Shown here: in pieces, positions 1-7,796 of the stretch
How positions within the stretch are numbered: position 1 is the stretch's first letter
Layout of the letters: each line of letters starts with the position of its first letter
From: Rebecca billardiae RCC1528
Lineage: Eukaryota; Haptophyta
Reading direction: 5' to 3'
Length of the DNA: 64,000 bases
Assembly (NCBI GenBank): GCA_965240325.2
Contig: OZ251248.1
Span: 496,001 to 560,000, forward strand
Notes under the pieces: model-generated
Databases searched by the model: none
What the model was told of the DNA's origin: nothing
The model's input: the letters and a program-made list of their open reading frames with translations, nothing else
Program-made: the position numbers and the translations under genes

Positions 1-1150
1 TGCCGCTCGCCCGCAGCAGGGTGAGCGCGCACTCGCGCAGCCCAACAACAGCCGGCTGCCACACTGCCGCCGCGCTCGCTGCTGCCGCGCTCCTGCCTCG
101 ACGGCTCGCTGCCCGCTGCGCCTGCTGCCGCCACAGCACGCGGTGGTGGTGCCGCTTGCACTCGGCGTGGCCGTGCTCGCCGCACGCTCCATTCGCCCCG
201 CCGCTCGCTGCCGCTCGCCAGCAGCAGGGCGAGCGCGCACTCGCGCAGCCCAACAACAGCCTGCTGCCACACTGCCGCCGCGCTCGCTGCTGCAGCGCTC
301 CTGCCTCGACGGCTCGCTGCCCGCTGCGCCTGCTGCCGCCACAGCACGCGGTGGTGGTGCCGCTTGCACTCGGCGTGGCCGTGCTCGCCGCACGCTCCAT
401 TCGCGCCGCCGCTCGCTTTTGCTGCCGCTCGGCCGCAGCAGGGTGAGCGCACGCTCGCGCAGCTCGACACAGCCTGCTGCCACACTGCCGCCGCGCTCGC
501 TGCTGCCGCGCTCCTGCCTCGACGGCTCGCTGCCCGCTGCGCCTGCTGCCGCCACAGCACGCGGTGGTGGTGCCGCTTGCACTCGGCGTGGCCGTGCTCG
601 CCGCACGCTCCATTCGCGCCGCCGCTCGCTGCCGCTCGCCCGCAGCAGGGCGAGCGCGCACTCGCGCAGCCCAACAACAGCCTGCTGCCACACTGCCGCC
701 GCGCTCGCTGCTGCCGCGCTCCTGCCTCGACGGCTCGCTGCCCGCTGCGCCTGCTGCCGCCACAGCACGCGGTGGTGGTGCCGCGTGCACTCGGCGTGGC
801 CGTGCTCGCCGCACGCTCCATTCGCGCCGCCGCTCGCTTTTGCTGCCGCTCGCCCGCAGCAGGGTGAGCGCACGCTCGCGCAGCTCGACACAGCCTGCTG
901 CAGCGCCGCCGCCGCGCTCGCCGCCGCCGCGCTCCGGCCTCGACAGCTCGCCGCCCGCTGCTGCCTCCTCGGCGCGCGGTGGCGGTGCCGCTCGCACTCG
1001 GCGTGGCCGTGCTCGCCGCACGCTCCATTCGCACCGCCGCTCGCTGCCGCTCGCCCGCAGCAGGGCGAGCGCGCGCTCGCGCAGCTCAACAACGGCCTGC
1101 GGCCGCCCCGCCGGCGCGCTCGCTGCCGCAGCGCTCCTGCCTCGACACTG
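1..1150. repeat. ~210-bp GC-rich tandem repeat array
   Basis: About five and a half copies of a 207-213 bp unit follow each other. A landmark (the ATTCGC motif after CACGCTCC) recurs at about 191, 399, 612, 820 and 1027. Copies differ by point changes and by a small TTTTGCTGC insertion present in alternate copies, so the unit may really be a ~420-bp dimer. Reading frames run through the array in several frames without a recognisable protein, so I treat it as satellite or minisatellite DNA. The array continues beyond the left edge of the window. Confidence 0.85.
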
Positions 1151-1189
1151 CTCAGTCAGCGACGTTCTCTGCCTGACTGGCACTTGGTT

Positions 1190-2760
1190 TTGGCGACTTT
1201 GTTTTGTTCCAGTTCCGCAGCATGCGTATGCTCGGCGGGGGGCGGCCCCTTCGCGGCTGCCCCGGGCTTTTTTGCCCCACTGGCCCGGGCTTTTCTGCCC
1301 GGGTGACTTTGTTTTGTTCCAGTTCCGCAGCATGCATATATGCTCGGCGGAGGGCGGCCCCGTCGCGGCTGCCCCGGGCTTTTCTGCCCGACTGGCCCGG
1401 GCTTTTCTGCCCGGGTGACTTTGTTTTGTTCCAGTTCCGCAGCATGCGTATGCTCGGCGGGGGGCAGCCCCTTCGCGGCTGCCCCGGGCTTTTCTGCCCG
1501 ACTGGCCCGGGCTTTTCTGCCCGGGTGACTTTGTTTTGTTCCAGTTCCGCAGCATGCGTATGCTCGGCGGGGGGCGGCCCCTTCGCGGCTGCCCCGGGCT
1601 TTTCTGCCCGACTGGCCCGGGCTTTTCTGCCCGGGTGACTTTGTTTTGTTCCAGTTCCGCAGCATGCATATATGCTCGGCGGGGGGCGGCCCCTTCGCGG
1701 CTGCCCCGGGCTTTTCTGCCCGGGTGACTTTGTTTTGTTCCAGTTCCGCAGCATGCGTATGCTCGGCGGGGGGCGGCCCCTTCGCGGCTGCCCCGGGCTT
1801 TTCTGCCCGACTGGCCCGGGCTTTTCTGCCCGGGTAACTTTGTTTTGTTCCAGTTCCGCAGCATGCGTATGCTCGGCGGGGGGCGGCCCCTTCGCTGCTG
1901 CCCCGGGCTTTTCTGCCCGACTGGCCCGGGCTTTTCTGCCCGGGTGACTTTGTTTTGTTCCCGTTCCGCAGCATGCGTATGCTCGGCGGGGGGCGGCCCC
2001 TTCGCAGCTGCCCCGGGCTTTTCTGCCCGACTGGCCCGGGCTTTTCTGCCCGGGTAACTTTGTTTTGTTCCAGTCGTTCCGCAGCATGCATATGCTCGGC
2101 GGGGGGCGGCCCCTTCGAGGCTGCCCCGGGCTTTTCTGCCCGACTGGCCCGGGCTTTTCTGCCCGGGTAACTTTGTTTTGTCCCAGTTCCGCAGCATGCG
2201 TATGCTCGGCGGGGGGCGGCCCCTTCGCGGCTGCCCCGGGCTTTTCTGCCCGACTGGCCCGGGCTTTTCTGCCCGGGTGACTTTGTTTTGTTCCAGTTCC
2301 GCAGCATGCATATGCTCGGCGGGGGGCGGCCCCTTCGCGGCTGCCCCGGGCTTTTCTGCCCGACTGGCCCGGGCTTTTCTGCCCGGGTAACTTTGTTTTG
2401 TTCCAGTTCCGCAGCATGCGTATGCTCGGCGGGGGGCGGCCCCTTCGCGGCTGCCCCGGGCTTTTCTGCCCGACTGGCCCGGGCTTTTCTGCCCGGGTAA
2501 CTTTGTTTTGTTCCAGTTCCGCAGCATGCGTATGCTCGGCGGGGGGCGGCCCCTCCGCGGCTGCTCCGGGCTTTTCTGCCCGACTGGCCCGGGCTTTTCT
2601 GCCCAGGTGACTTTGTTTTGTTCCAGTTCCGCAGCATGCATATGCTCGGCGGGGGGCGGCCCCTTCGCAGCTGCCCCAGGCTTTTCTGCCCTACTGGCCC
2701 GAGCTTTTCTGCCCAGGTGACTTTGTTTTGTTCCTGTTCAGTGGAGCATGCAAATGCTCG
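1190..2760. repeat. 110-bp tandem repeat array with internal hairpins
   Basis: About 14 copies of a 110-bp unit, most nearly identical; the landmark TTTGTTTTGTTCCAGTTCCG recurs every 110-112 bp, and one copy near 1640-1727 is shortened by about 28 bp. Each full unit contains two CCCGGGCTTTTCTGCCC-type segments, one of them a perfect stem-loop (CCCGGGC, loop TTTTCT, GCCCGGG), plus a short palindrome around GCATGC. Because 110 is not a multiple of 3, long frames cycle through all three readings on the minus strand (up to about 616 codons, a 110-residue super-period). This is probably non-coding. Confidence 0.9.
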
Positions 2761-3029
2761 GCGGAAAGCAGCTGCCCCATCCAGCTGCTGCAGGCTTTTC
2801 TGCCCGTCTGGCTGGGGCTGCTGCCTCTGGCTTTTCTGCCCAACGCACCGGCGCGCGCGTGCGCGCGCGCGCGCACAGGACACACACAATCTACCCCCCC
2901 AAAAAAAAAAAAACCAAAAAAAACACGAGGACGTGCCACCTCGCCACCTTCGGCCTCCTCCGTGTCGCTCGCCTCCAGCATCTCGCTGCAGCGCCCTCAT
3001 CCTCAACGGGATCTCTCCTGCTCACAAAC
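2761..3029. other. Intergenic, simple-sequence tracts
   Basis: A degraded last copy of the 110-bp repeat grades into unique DNA. It contains an alternating GCGCGC/GTGCGC tract at about 2850-2876 (Z-DNA-prone) and a C7-A12-CC-A7 tract at about 2895-2922. No gene is recognised. Confidence 0.6.
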
Positions 3030-3182
3030 GGGACCTTGCTGCCACACGCTGGCGCAGTCTGCGCGCAGCTTTGGCACCGTCGGCTCAGTCGCTCTTCCCG
3101 TCATCCAGGGACAAATCCCCACCTCACACAAGTATATATACACATCGATTGGCGCCGCTTCAATCTTTGTGCAGGAGGACAC
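3030..3182 (+). repeat. 153-bp direct repeat, left copy
   Basis: Apparently identical in sequence and orientation to 17481-17633. It contains a TATATATA box near 3132-3139, so it may carry a host promoter or 5' flank. It ends 21 bp outside the left terminal inverted repeat of the viral element. Confidence 0.9.
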
Positions 3183-3203
3183 GTGGCGTTATAACGCAGT
3201 TAT

Positions 3204-3448
3204 GAGAGAGAAGGTATTACCTACTCACCAGGACAGTTTACCCCCGGCCGCCGCGCCGTCACAAAATGGCCGGCACTCGCAGGTCATTTTCGCGCATCCG
3301 CGCACACCCTCCATCCCTCCCGCCCCTCCGAAATCACCGGTGTTTGCCACCCGAAACGAGACTGGCAAATGCCGGTGATTTTCGCGCTGAAAACCATGCT
3401 TTCACAAGCGAAAATTTAGACGCCACTTCGATACACTGCGCGCTACGA
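3204..3448 (+). repeat. Left terminal inverted repeat of PLV (245 bp)
   Basis: Starts GAGAGAGAAGGTATTACC and ends CTACGA; its reverse complement is 16803-17047 with no difference that I could find. It contains an internal imperfect hairpin: a 19-nt arm at 3331-3349, a 13-nt loop, and a 19-nt arm at 3363-3381 (two mismatches). Confidence 0.93.
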
Positions 3449-3522
3449 GGCCAGCCACCACCCAACCGCCATAGTGGCGAGCGGGTGGTCGGTGGCTAAA
3501 TAATTTCTGCGGTGTGTTAAGT

Positions 3523-3840
3523 ATGAAGACCACCTTCACGACCGTCGAGGATGGTCGCATGGGCCCGGAGAATCCAGCCGAGCTCAAGGGCCTGTACGCC
3601 CACTGTAAAGCATGTGAGAAATACGTGCCCGCACTCGAGATGAACTATCGTCGCAAGAACAAGCGTGTTTACCGGGCCAAGATCTGCATCGCATGCAACC
3701 GGGAGCTGCTCAAGAAACGTCAGGCACTCTGGCGCGAGCGTCATCCTCGGCAAAACAAGGAAGATAGCAATTCAGATATGCAGCTGAGCACGCACTCGGC
3801 GCTGAAGACGGCCGATGGAGGCGGCCTATCGTCCATGTAG
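3523..3840 (+). CDS. Small CxxC zinc-binding protein (HNH-like?)
   Basis: 105 residues from the ATG at 3523, which follows an AT-rich TAAATAATTT patch just inside the left inverted repeat. An upstream in-frame GTG exists but is unlikely in a eukaryotic virus. Two CxxC pairs (CKAC near residue 28 and CIAC near residue 54) are separated by a basic YRRKNKRVYR stretch and followed by lysine/arginine-rich sequence. This spacing suits a zinc ribbon or a degenerate HNH-type nuclease or recombinase fold, but I cannot see the catalytic histidines. The polar C-terminal 35 residues look disordered. It converges on the next gene with a 15-bp overlap. DNA binding is plausible; the function is not established. 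Confidence 0.6.
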   Translation: MKTTFTTVEDGRMGPENPAELKGLYAHCKACEKYVPALEMNYRRKNKRVYRAKICIACNRELLKKRQALWRERHPRQNKEDSNSDMQLSTHSALKTADGGGLSSM

Positions 3841-4065
3841 TATCTCCAGGTTTTTCTGCAGGCTCGGTGTCGGGCCCCACAGCAAATGACGGCTGTAGTA
3901 AATCCCAGATTTGGGGTTGTTCCAGTTTTTATTCACGCGATGCCTAGCGATCCAGGCCTTTTTGATGGCATCATCACCATGGTCTATATACGTCTTACCG
4001 CCTTTAGCACCAAAATGCACACCCTTGTACTCGTATCGCTTACCCTTGCGGGTCGAAGCTTTCAT
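3826..4065 (-). CDS. DUF5754-like viral protein
   Basis: 79 residues. The pattern HFGAKG ... Y..H.D..... W..RHRVNKNW ... S..LLWG.TPSLQ matches my recollection of DUF5754, a short family of unknown function widespread in algal giant viruses, virophages and PLVs (typically FGAxGxxDYTxHxD, RHxxxExW, and a final LLWxxPT). The ATG at 4065 is preceded by a CATATAA box. It lies 21 bp downstream of the fibre gene on the same strand and may be co-transcribed with it. The family assignment is from memory and should be checked by profile search; the molecular role is unknown. Confidence 0.65.
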   Translation of the reverse strand: MKASTRKGKRYEYKGVHFGAKGGKTYIDHGDDAIKKAWIARHRVNKNWNNPKSGIYYSRHLLWGPTPSLQKNLEILHGR

Positions 4066-4086
4066 TTATATGACATGATTTTTAGT

Positions 4087-6207
4087 CTATGGCGGAGGCG
4101 TGAAGAGGTCATAGTCGCGATCGACCTCGGCCTGCGTGATCGCACCTTCGGTGTAGAAGCGCACTGCAGCACACTTGAATGGACCGCCGCTTGGGGGCGT
4201 GCTCGCGTAAATTTCGTTGACATCGCCCACGGCAGTGGCGCTCATGGCCTCAACGCCGAGCGATACCTTGTTCAACCAGGCCTCCATGTTGCCTCCCACT
4301 GTATAAGACCAAGCAATATGATACCAGGTGTTCAGCGGCAAAACATCGACTCGGTCGTATAAATTACCAGACTGCCCTGTGATATCGAACCCAAACGCGG
4401 TGTTCCCAACGCCGTTGCGGTAGATGTAAAAATGAACGACCTTCGAGCCTGTATTGCGCCACTCGAGTTTGAATGAGCCTGAGACGTTGTCGACATAAAC
4501 CCACGCTGAGAACCCAAACATCGTCATCGTCTGCGTCGGTACTGGCGCTGTCATCACAACCGAGCTGCTGAGATCAGCATAGCCATTGGTGTGCGTTGCA
4601 GTGCCGCTGGATACAGTGAAAGCATAGCTGCCAACATCATCGGTCAAATTCGTCGTCATCGGCCAGCTGGCAAATGGATTTAAGCCTTGCATCGGCGAGT
4701 ACAAATTCATCACCGTCGGCACATCGATGATCCCGCGCGCGATTGTCATGGCATACAGTCGCACGCCTGCGGTCATAGGCGCGGTTCTGTGCCCGATGAT
4801 GCTGAGCAGCGGGGTGAAGCTGGCTGGTAGCGTGGTAGTACTCACCAGCACACCATCGATGTACACTTTGGACGTGGTGCCATCCACTGTTTGCGCAATG
4901 TGGTGCCACTCTCCATGTGCCGGTCCTGCCAAGTCCTGAAACGCTGTCGCGCCCAGCTCAGAGCGCAGCTGGCCACCGATGATCTCGAAAGTGAAGTCGG
5001 TGACGCCATCCTCGAGGAGCCACATGCGAACGGCATCGGTGTTATTCGGGCGGTAGGTCCATGCCGCAAGCGAGAAGCGCTCGCTGCCCTGCATGTCGGG
5101 CATTTCATTCAGACCGAGATGCAATGTACTAGTATTTTGCATCTCTAGGTAACCGCTCGTCATCACATAATCGCCATTTGTGGGCTGCAGCGCGGCGGCG
5201 GCACCGTCTACCTCGAGCAAGTTTCCATCGAGCAACCATGTGTACCGCAGGACATATCCAAGCCACGACTGCGCATGCGCCAGGCGGCCGGCCGCATCGA
5301 GAGCGTATGGATATATGCTCAGCTGCGCGAGCGCAGCCTGGTCGTCAAGCGTGGCGACGAGTGGGTAGTAGAGCGAAATCCGCTTGAAATCTGGGTCCGT
5401 TTGTTGGCCAATGGTGCGAGAGTGGAGGAGCGTTTGGTCCGCATAGATCTCGATATTCGCCTCAAAAGAGTTGGTTTCCTGCGAGATGACAAAGTGTGTC
5501 CAGACACCGCTTGGGACCATCTGGCTCACGTCGTCTACAAAGCCGACACTGCTACTAGCGATGATGTTCGAGTCCAGCTCAGCGCTCGCGTACGAGAGCC
5601 CACCGCCTAGTGAGAGCTTACTCAGGCCTGGGCAGCCCTTCAGGTAGAAAGCCGCACTAAAATCCCGCCAGTCGTGCCCCGGTGTCTGGAGCGTGAGCGT
5701 GCTCGCATTGGCCGTTGAGCGAGCGGAGTCTTCAGCAAAGGCAAACGTGCCAGCCGGCACGAGGCTCTGAGCGCGGGGAGTGGTATCAACCAGGTCTGCG
5801 GTCAGCGGGAAATGAGCCACTGTGGGGCCAGTGAGCATGGACTGGGTAATCAGATTGCCAGACTCGATCGATCCATGATATAGCGTACCCGTGTGATCAA
5901 AGCTGGTCAGTAGGCTATCGCCGGAGTACACGCTGAAATAAGGCTTATACTCGTGATCATATTGGCGATTCACTACCTTCTCATAATTGTCCGCTGTCCA
6001 GACTACAGTGGCGCTCGATGGAGTTATGCTCGCGCTCGTCACAGTGAATACATGCCTGGGATGGGAAACCCGTATTTTCAGGTCGGCATCGGGCAGTGGC
6101 GGAACGAAATTGATAGTTATAGACGAGCTTGCTGGGTACGTGAGCACCTCGCCACTCCAGCTGATTGATGATGATGATGATGAAACTAGGCCGAAGATGC
6201 TCGCCAT
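4087..6207 (-). CDS. LamG-domain fibre / attachment-like protein
   Basis: 706 residues. After a Ser-rich N-terminus and a beta-rich 110-residue head, the protein carries three concanavalin/LamG-type segments. Each has the family's W.H(I/F)..S/Q signature: GVWTHFVIS at about 230, GEWHHIAQTVDG at about 455 followed by a KVYIDGVLV strand, and NTWYHIAWSY at about 625 followed by MEAWLNKVSL. There is no signal peptide or membrane helix. LamG proteins in viruses usually bind glycans, so a virion fibre or receptor-binding role is the natural inference. The ATG at 6207 opens into a 22-bp AT-rich divergent spacer. It ends DLFTPPP. Alternative: a structural decoration protein. Confidence 0.75.
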   Translation of the reverse strand: MASIFGLVSSSSSSISWSGEVLTYPASSSITINFVPPLPDADLKIRVSHPRHVFTVTSASITPSSATVVWTADNYEKVVNRQYDHEYKPYFSVYSGDSLLTSFDHTGTLYHGSIESGNLITQSMLTGPTVAHFPLTADLVDTTPRAQSLVPAGTFAFAEDSARSTANASTLTLQTPGHDWRDFSAAFYLKGCPGLSKLSLGGGLSYASAELDSNIIASSSVGFVDDVSQMVPSGVWTHFVISQETNSFEANIEIYADQTLLHSRTIGQQTDPDFKRISLYYPLVATLDDQAALAQLSIYPYALDAAGRLAHAQSWLGYVLRYTWLLDGNLLEVDGAAAALQPTNGDYVMTSGYLEMQNTSTLHLGLNEMPDMQGSERFSLAAWTYRPNNTDAVRMWLLEDGVTDFTFEIIGGQLRSELGATAFQDLAGPAHGEWHHIAQTVDGTTSKVYIDGVLVSTTTLPASFTPLLSIIGHRTAPMTAGVRLYAMTIARGIIDVPTVMNLYSPMQGLNPFASWPMTTNLTDDVGSYAFTVSSGTATHTNGYADLSSSVVMTAPVPTQTMTMFGFSAWVYVDNVSGSFKLEWRNTGSKVVHFYIYRNGVGNTAFGFDITGQSGNLYDRVDVLPLNTWYHIAWSYTVGGNMEAWLNKVSLGVEAMSATAVGDVNEIYASTPPSGGPFKCAAVRFYTEGAITQAEVDRDYDLFTPPP

Positions 6208-6229
6208 ATATTATAAGCCATATAATAAT
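6208..6229. promoter_or_regulatory. Divergent AT-rich viral promoter
   Basis: Only 22 bp separate the ATG of the fibre gene (minus) from the ATG of the nuclease gene (plus). The spacer is almost entirely A/T, with TATATTATAA and CATATAATAATA elements. Most other viral ATGs have a similar ATATA/TTATA box within 1-15 bp upstream. Confidence 0.55.
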
Positions 6230-6862
6230 ATGCGTATCACTGACCCGCTAAAGAAGGAGTATACGCAGTTTAAGGCTGCGCTGCAAAATGCGGGCTTCGC
6301 TGACAAGGACAAAAAGATTGCCGGCGTGTATGTGATCCACCCAACATGGGCGGGCAAGAGACCCCTGTTTAAAATGGGAATGACCAAAAATATTCGGAGT
6401 CGGCTCTTCGCTGGATACAGGCATAGCATGCCCTATGCTGCAGGCAGCTTCAAGCTACTGGCATTCCTTGTGACGAGCCCCAACCTGGCCAAAGATGTGG
6501 AGGATCGGCTTCTCGCTCGCACGAATCCAGGCTACAGTTTTGTCAAGCCTCTCCGGGATAAAGAGTGGCGACAAAGCGGGGCACCATGGCCTGAGATTCG
6601 GCCGCTCCTGGCTCTGCTCATGGCGGTGGTGCGGAGGCAAACAGAGGGGAACTGGTATGTTTTTAATGACAAGGGCTCGATCACTCACAGAGGTGGCAGC
6701 CAGCCGGCTGTGGAGCAAACCTCAGTCATCCCTACTGGAGCCATCCGTCGCACGCGTAGCCAGAGAGACAGGCGAGCGCAGGTCACAAACATTGTAGACG
6801 CCACGAGCGGGCACCCAGTCCGCTCGGCTCACGGCTTCAGGATGCTCAGGCCTCGCAAATAA
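6230..6862 (+). CDS. GIY-YIG-type endonuclease-like protein
   Basis: 210 residues from the ATG at 6230. Longer in-frame starts exist (6199 and upstream), but they fall inside the divergent fibre gene, so I chose the start just after the AT-rich spacer. Near residue 30 the order GVYVIHPTW ... FKMGMTKNIRSRLFAGYR fits the GIY-YIG core, with GVY.I for GIY-YIG, then K.G.T.N...R and a Tyr. It is closest in style to the T5orf172/MUG113-like subgroup. A Glu (KDVEDRLLA) follows at about residue 90, as expected for the metal ligand. The C-terminal 80 residues are basic and low-complexity. Such nucleases occur in PLVs and giant viruses, possibly for mobility or recombination; activity here is inferred. 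Confidence 0.65.
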   Translation: MRITDPLKKEYTQFKAALQNAGFADKDKKIAGVYVIHPTWAGKRPLFKMGMTKNIRSRLFAGYRHSMPYAAGSFKLLAFLVTSPNLAKDVEDRLLARTNPGYSFVKPLRDKEWRQSGAPWPEIRPLLALLMAVVRRQTEGNWYVFNDKGSITHRGGSQPAVEQTSVIPTGAIRRTRSQRDRRAQVTNIVDATSGHPVRSAHGFRMLRPRK

Positions 6863-6876
6863 AACAGTGCAGTAAT

Positions 6877-7494
6877 ATGAATATCCCCACCATCTCAACC
6901 CAGGAAGGCGAGCGCATGCTATTCGATTTGGGGACGACCCTCCAAAAAGACAGGCGCATGTTGCTAGAAGCATCATACATGACGCTCGAGCAGGCGCGCG
7001 AGCACGTAAAGCCGCGGTATCGGCTCGACGTCAGACTCTCGTCTGACGAAGACAAGGTGTTGGTGCACATAGCATCAGGCCGGCCGCTAGTCCTATTTCG
7101 AGGCAGCGTCAGCTTTGCCGACTGGGCAGTGTCCGATGTGCTACTCGCGCTCGGGTTCTCTGTATATGATCCGCGCCACCAGCGAGCCCGCAAGCTGGTC
7201 GAGATTGTGCGACGAAAATATGGCGTGACGTCAGCCATGGGCCACAGCTTGGGCGGGCACCTGGCCGAAAACTCTGGCGCAGCTCAGGTGCATACATCCC
7301 AAAAAGGTGCTGGGTTGAAGGATATCGGAAAGGTCTTACCAAAGACACAATTCGATGTCCGCTCTCCAGGCGATATCGTGTCGGCACTCTCGCTCACTCA
7401 GCGAGGGGGCAGTCGGAAGACGGTCGGGCGCATCAGCGCAGACGCGTTCACGCGCCCAATCCGCTTTTTACGAGAGCAGCACCGCCTAGCGTAG
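6877..7494 (+). CDS. Class 3 lipase-like alpha/beta hydrolase
   Basis: 205 residues, starting 14 bp after the nuclease stop codon. The nucleophile elbow GHSLGGHLAE at about residue 121 is the classic lipase class 3 motif with Ser as nucleophile. A preceding RPLVLFRGSVSFADWAVSD stretch corresponds to the family's lid-side FRGT...DW segment. A later FDVRSPGDIVSAL segment fits the catalytic Asp strand (PGDIVS). The catalytic His would be expected near the C-terminus; a candidate is the H of the final EQHRLA. The protein is shorter than free lipases and has no signal peptide, so a virion-associated or entry/egress membrane-modifying role is inferred. It overlaps the next gene convergently by 9 bp. 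Confidence 0.75.
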   Translation: MNIPTISTQEGERMLFDLGTTLQKDRRMLLEASYMTLEQAREHVKPRYRLDVRLSSDEDKVLVHIASGRPLVLFRGSVSFADWAVSDVLLALGFSVYDPRHQRARKLVEIVRRKYGVTSAMGHSLGGHLAENSGAAQVHTSQKGAGLKDIGKVLPKTQFDVRSPGDIVSALSLTQRGGSRKTVGRISADAFTRPIRFLREQHRLA

Positions 7495-7779
7495 AAACCG
7501 GTCAGCTCTGCGAGCCCCCTGGTCCAGACGGTTGGAGATCTGACGCCCACGCTGTATGGCCCGCCTTCCCGCGGCCGTATAAGGTGAGGCGATATCACCG
7601 AGGCCTTCGGTGCGATCGACTTCGTTCAAGAATTGGGTGACGTCCCCACCCACCTTGTCTACACAGGGCTTTAGGTGATGGATTGCAGAGCTGATAGGTC
7701 TGCCGAGCCTTCGGGCGGTGTTAGCCAGCCCGCCGATCTTTCCGCGCGCATCTCTAACGAGTCTACCTAGAAAACTCAT
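7486..7779 (-). CDS. Small basic virion-type protein (unknown)
   Basis: 97 residues, rich in Arg, Gly and Ala. It begins MSFLGRLVRDARGKIGGLAN and ends with an amphipathic, Arg-rich helix (RRADRFLR). It lies immediately downstream of the major capsid gene on the same strand (17 bp after its stop codon) and has its own CTATATATAC box before the ATG. Size, basicity and position next to the capsid genes resemble small capsid-cement or pVI-like membrane-active proteins of Polintons and adenoviruses, but I see no diagnostic motif. Function unassigned. Confidence 0.6.
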   Translation of the reverse strand: MSFLGRLVRDARGKIGGLANTARRLGRPISSAIHHLKPCVDKVGGDVTQFLNEVDRTEGLGDIASPYTAAGRRAIQRGRQISNRLDQGARRADRFLR

Positions 7780-7796
7780 GTATATATAGAGCGAAA

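Noticed and set aside
1190-2760. CRISPR-like array
   Set aside because: Units are directly adjacent with no unique spacers, so it is an ordinary tandem repeat.
1156-3006. 616-codon minus-strand frame through the 110-bp array
   Set aside because: It cycles through three readings of the same satellite unit, with no domain and composition set by the repeat. I kept it only as a curiosity in the findings.
3183-3203. Possible 5-6 bp target-site duplication at the PLV ends
   Set aside because: Left flank CAGTTAT and right flank TAACCG do not match in direct orientation, so no short duplication can be claimed.
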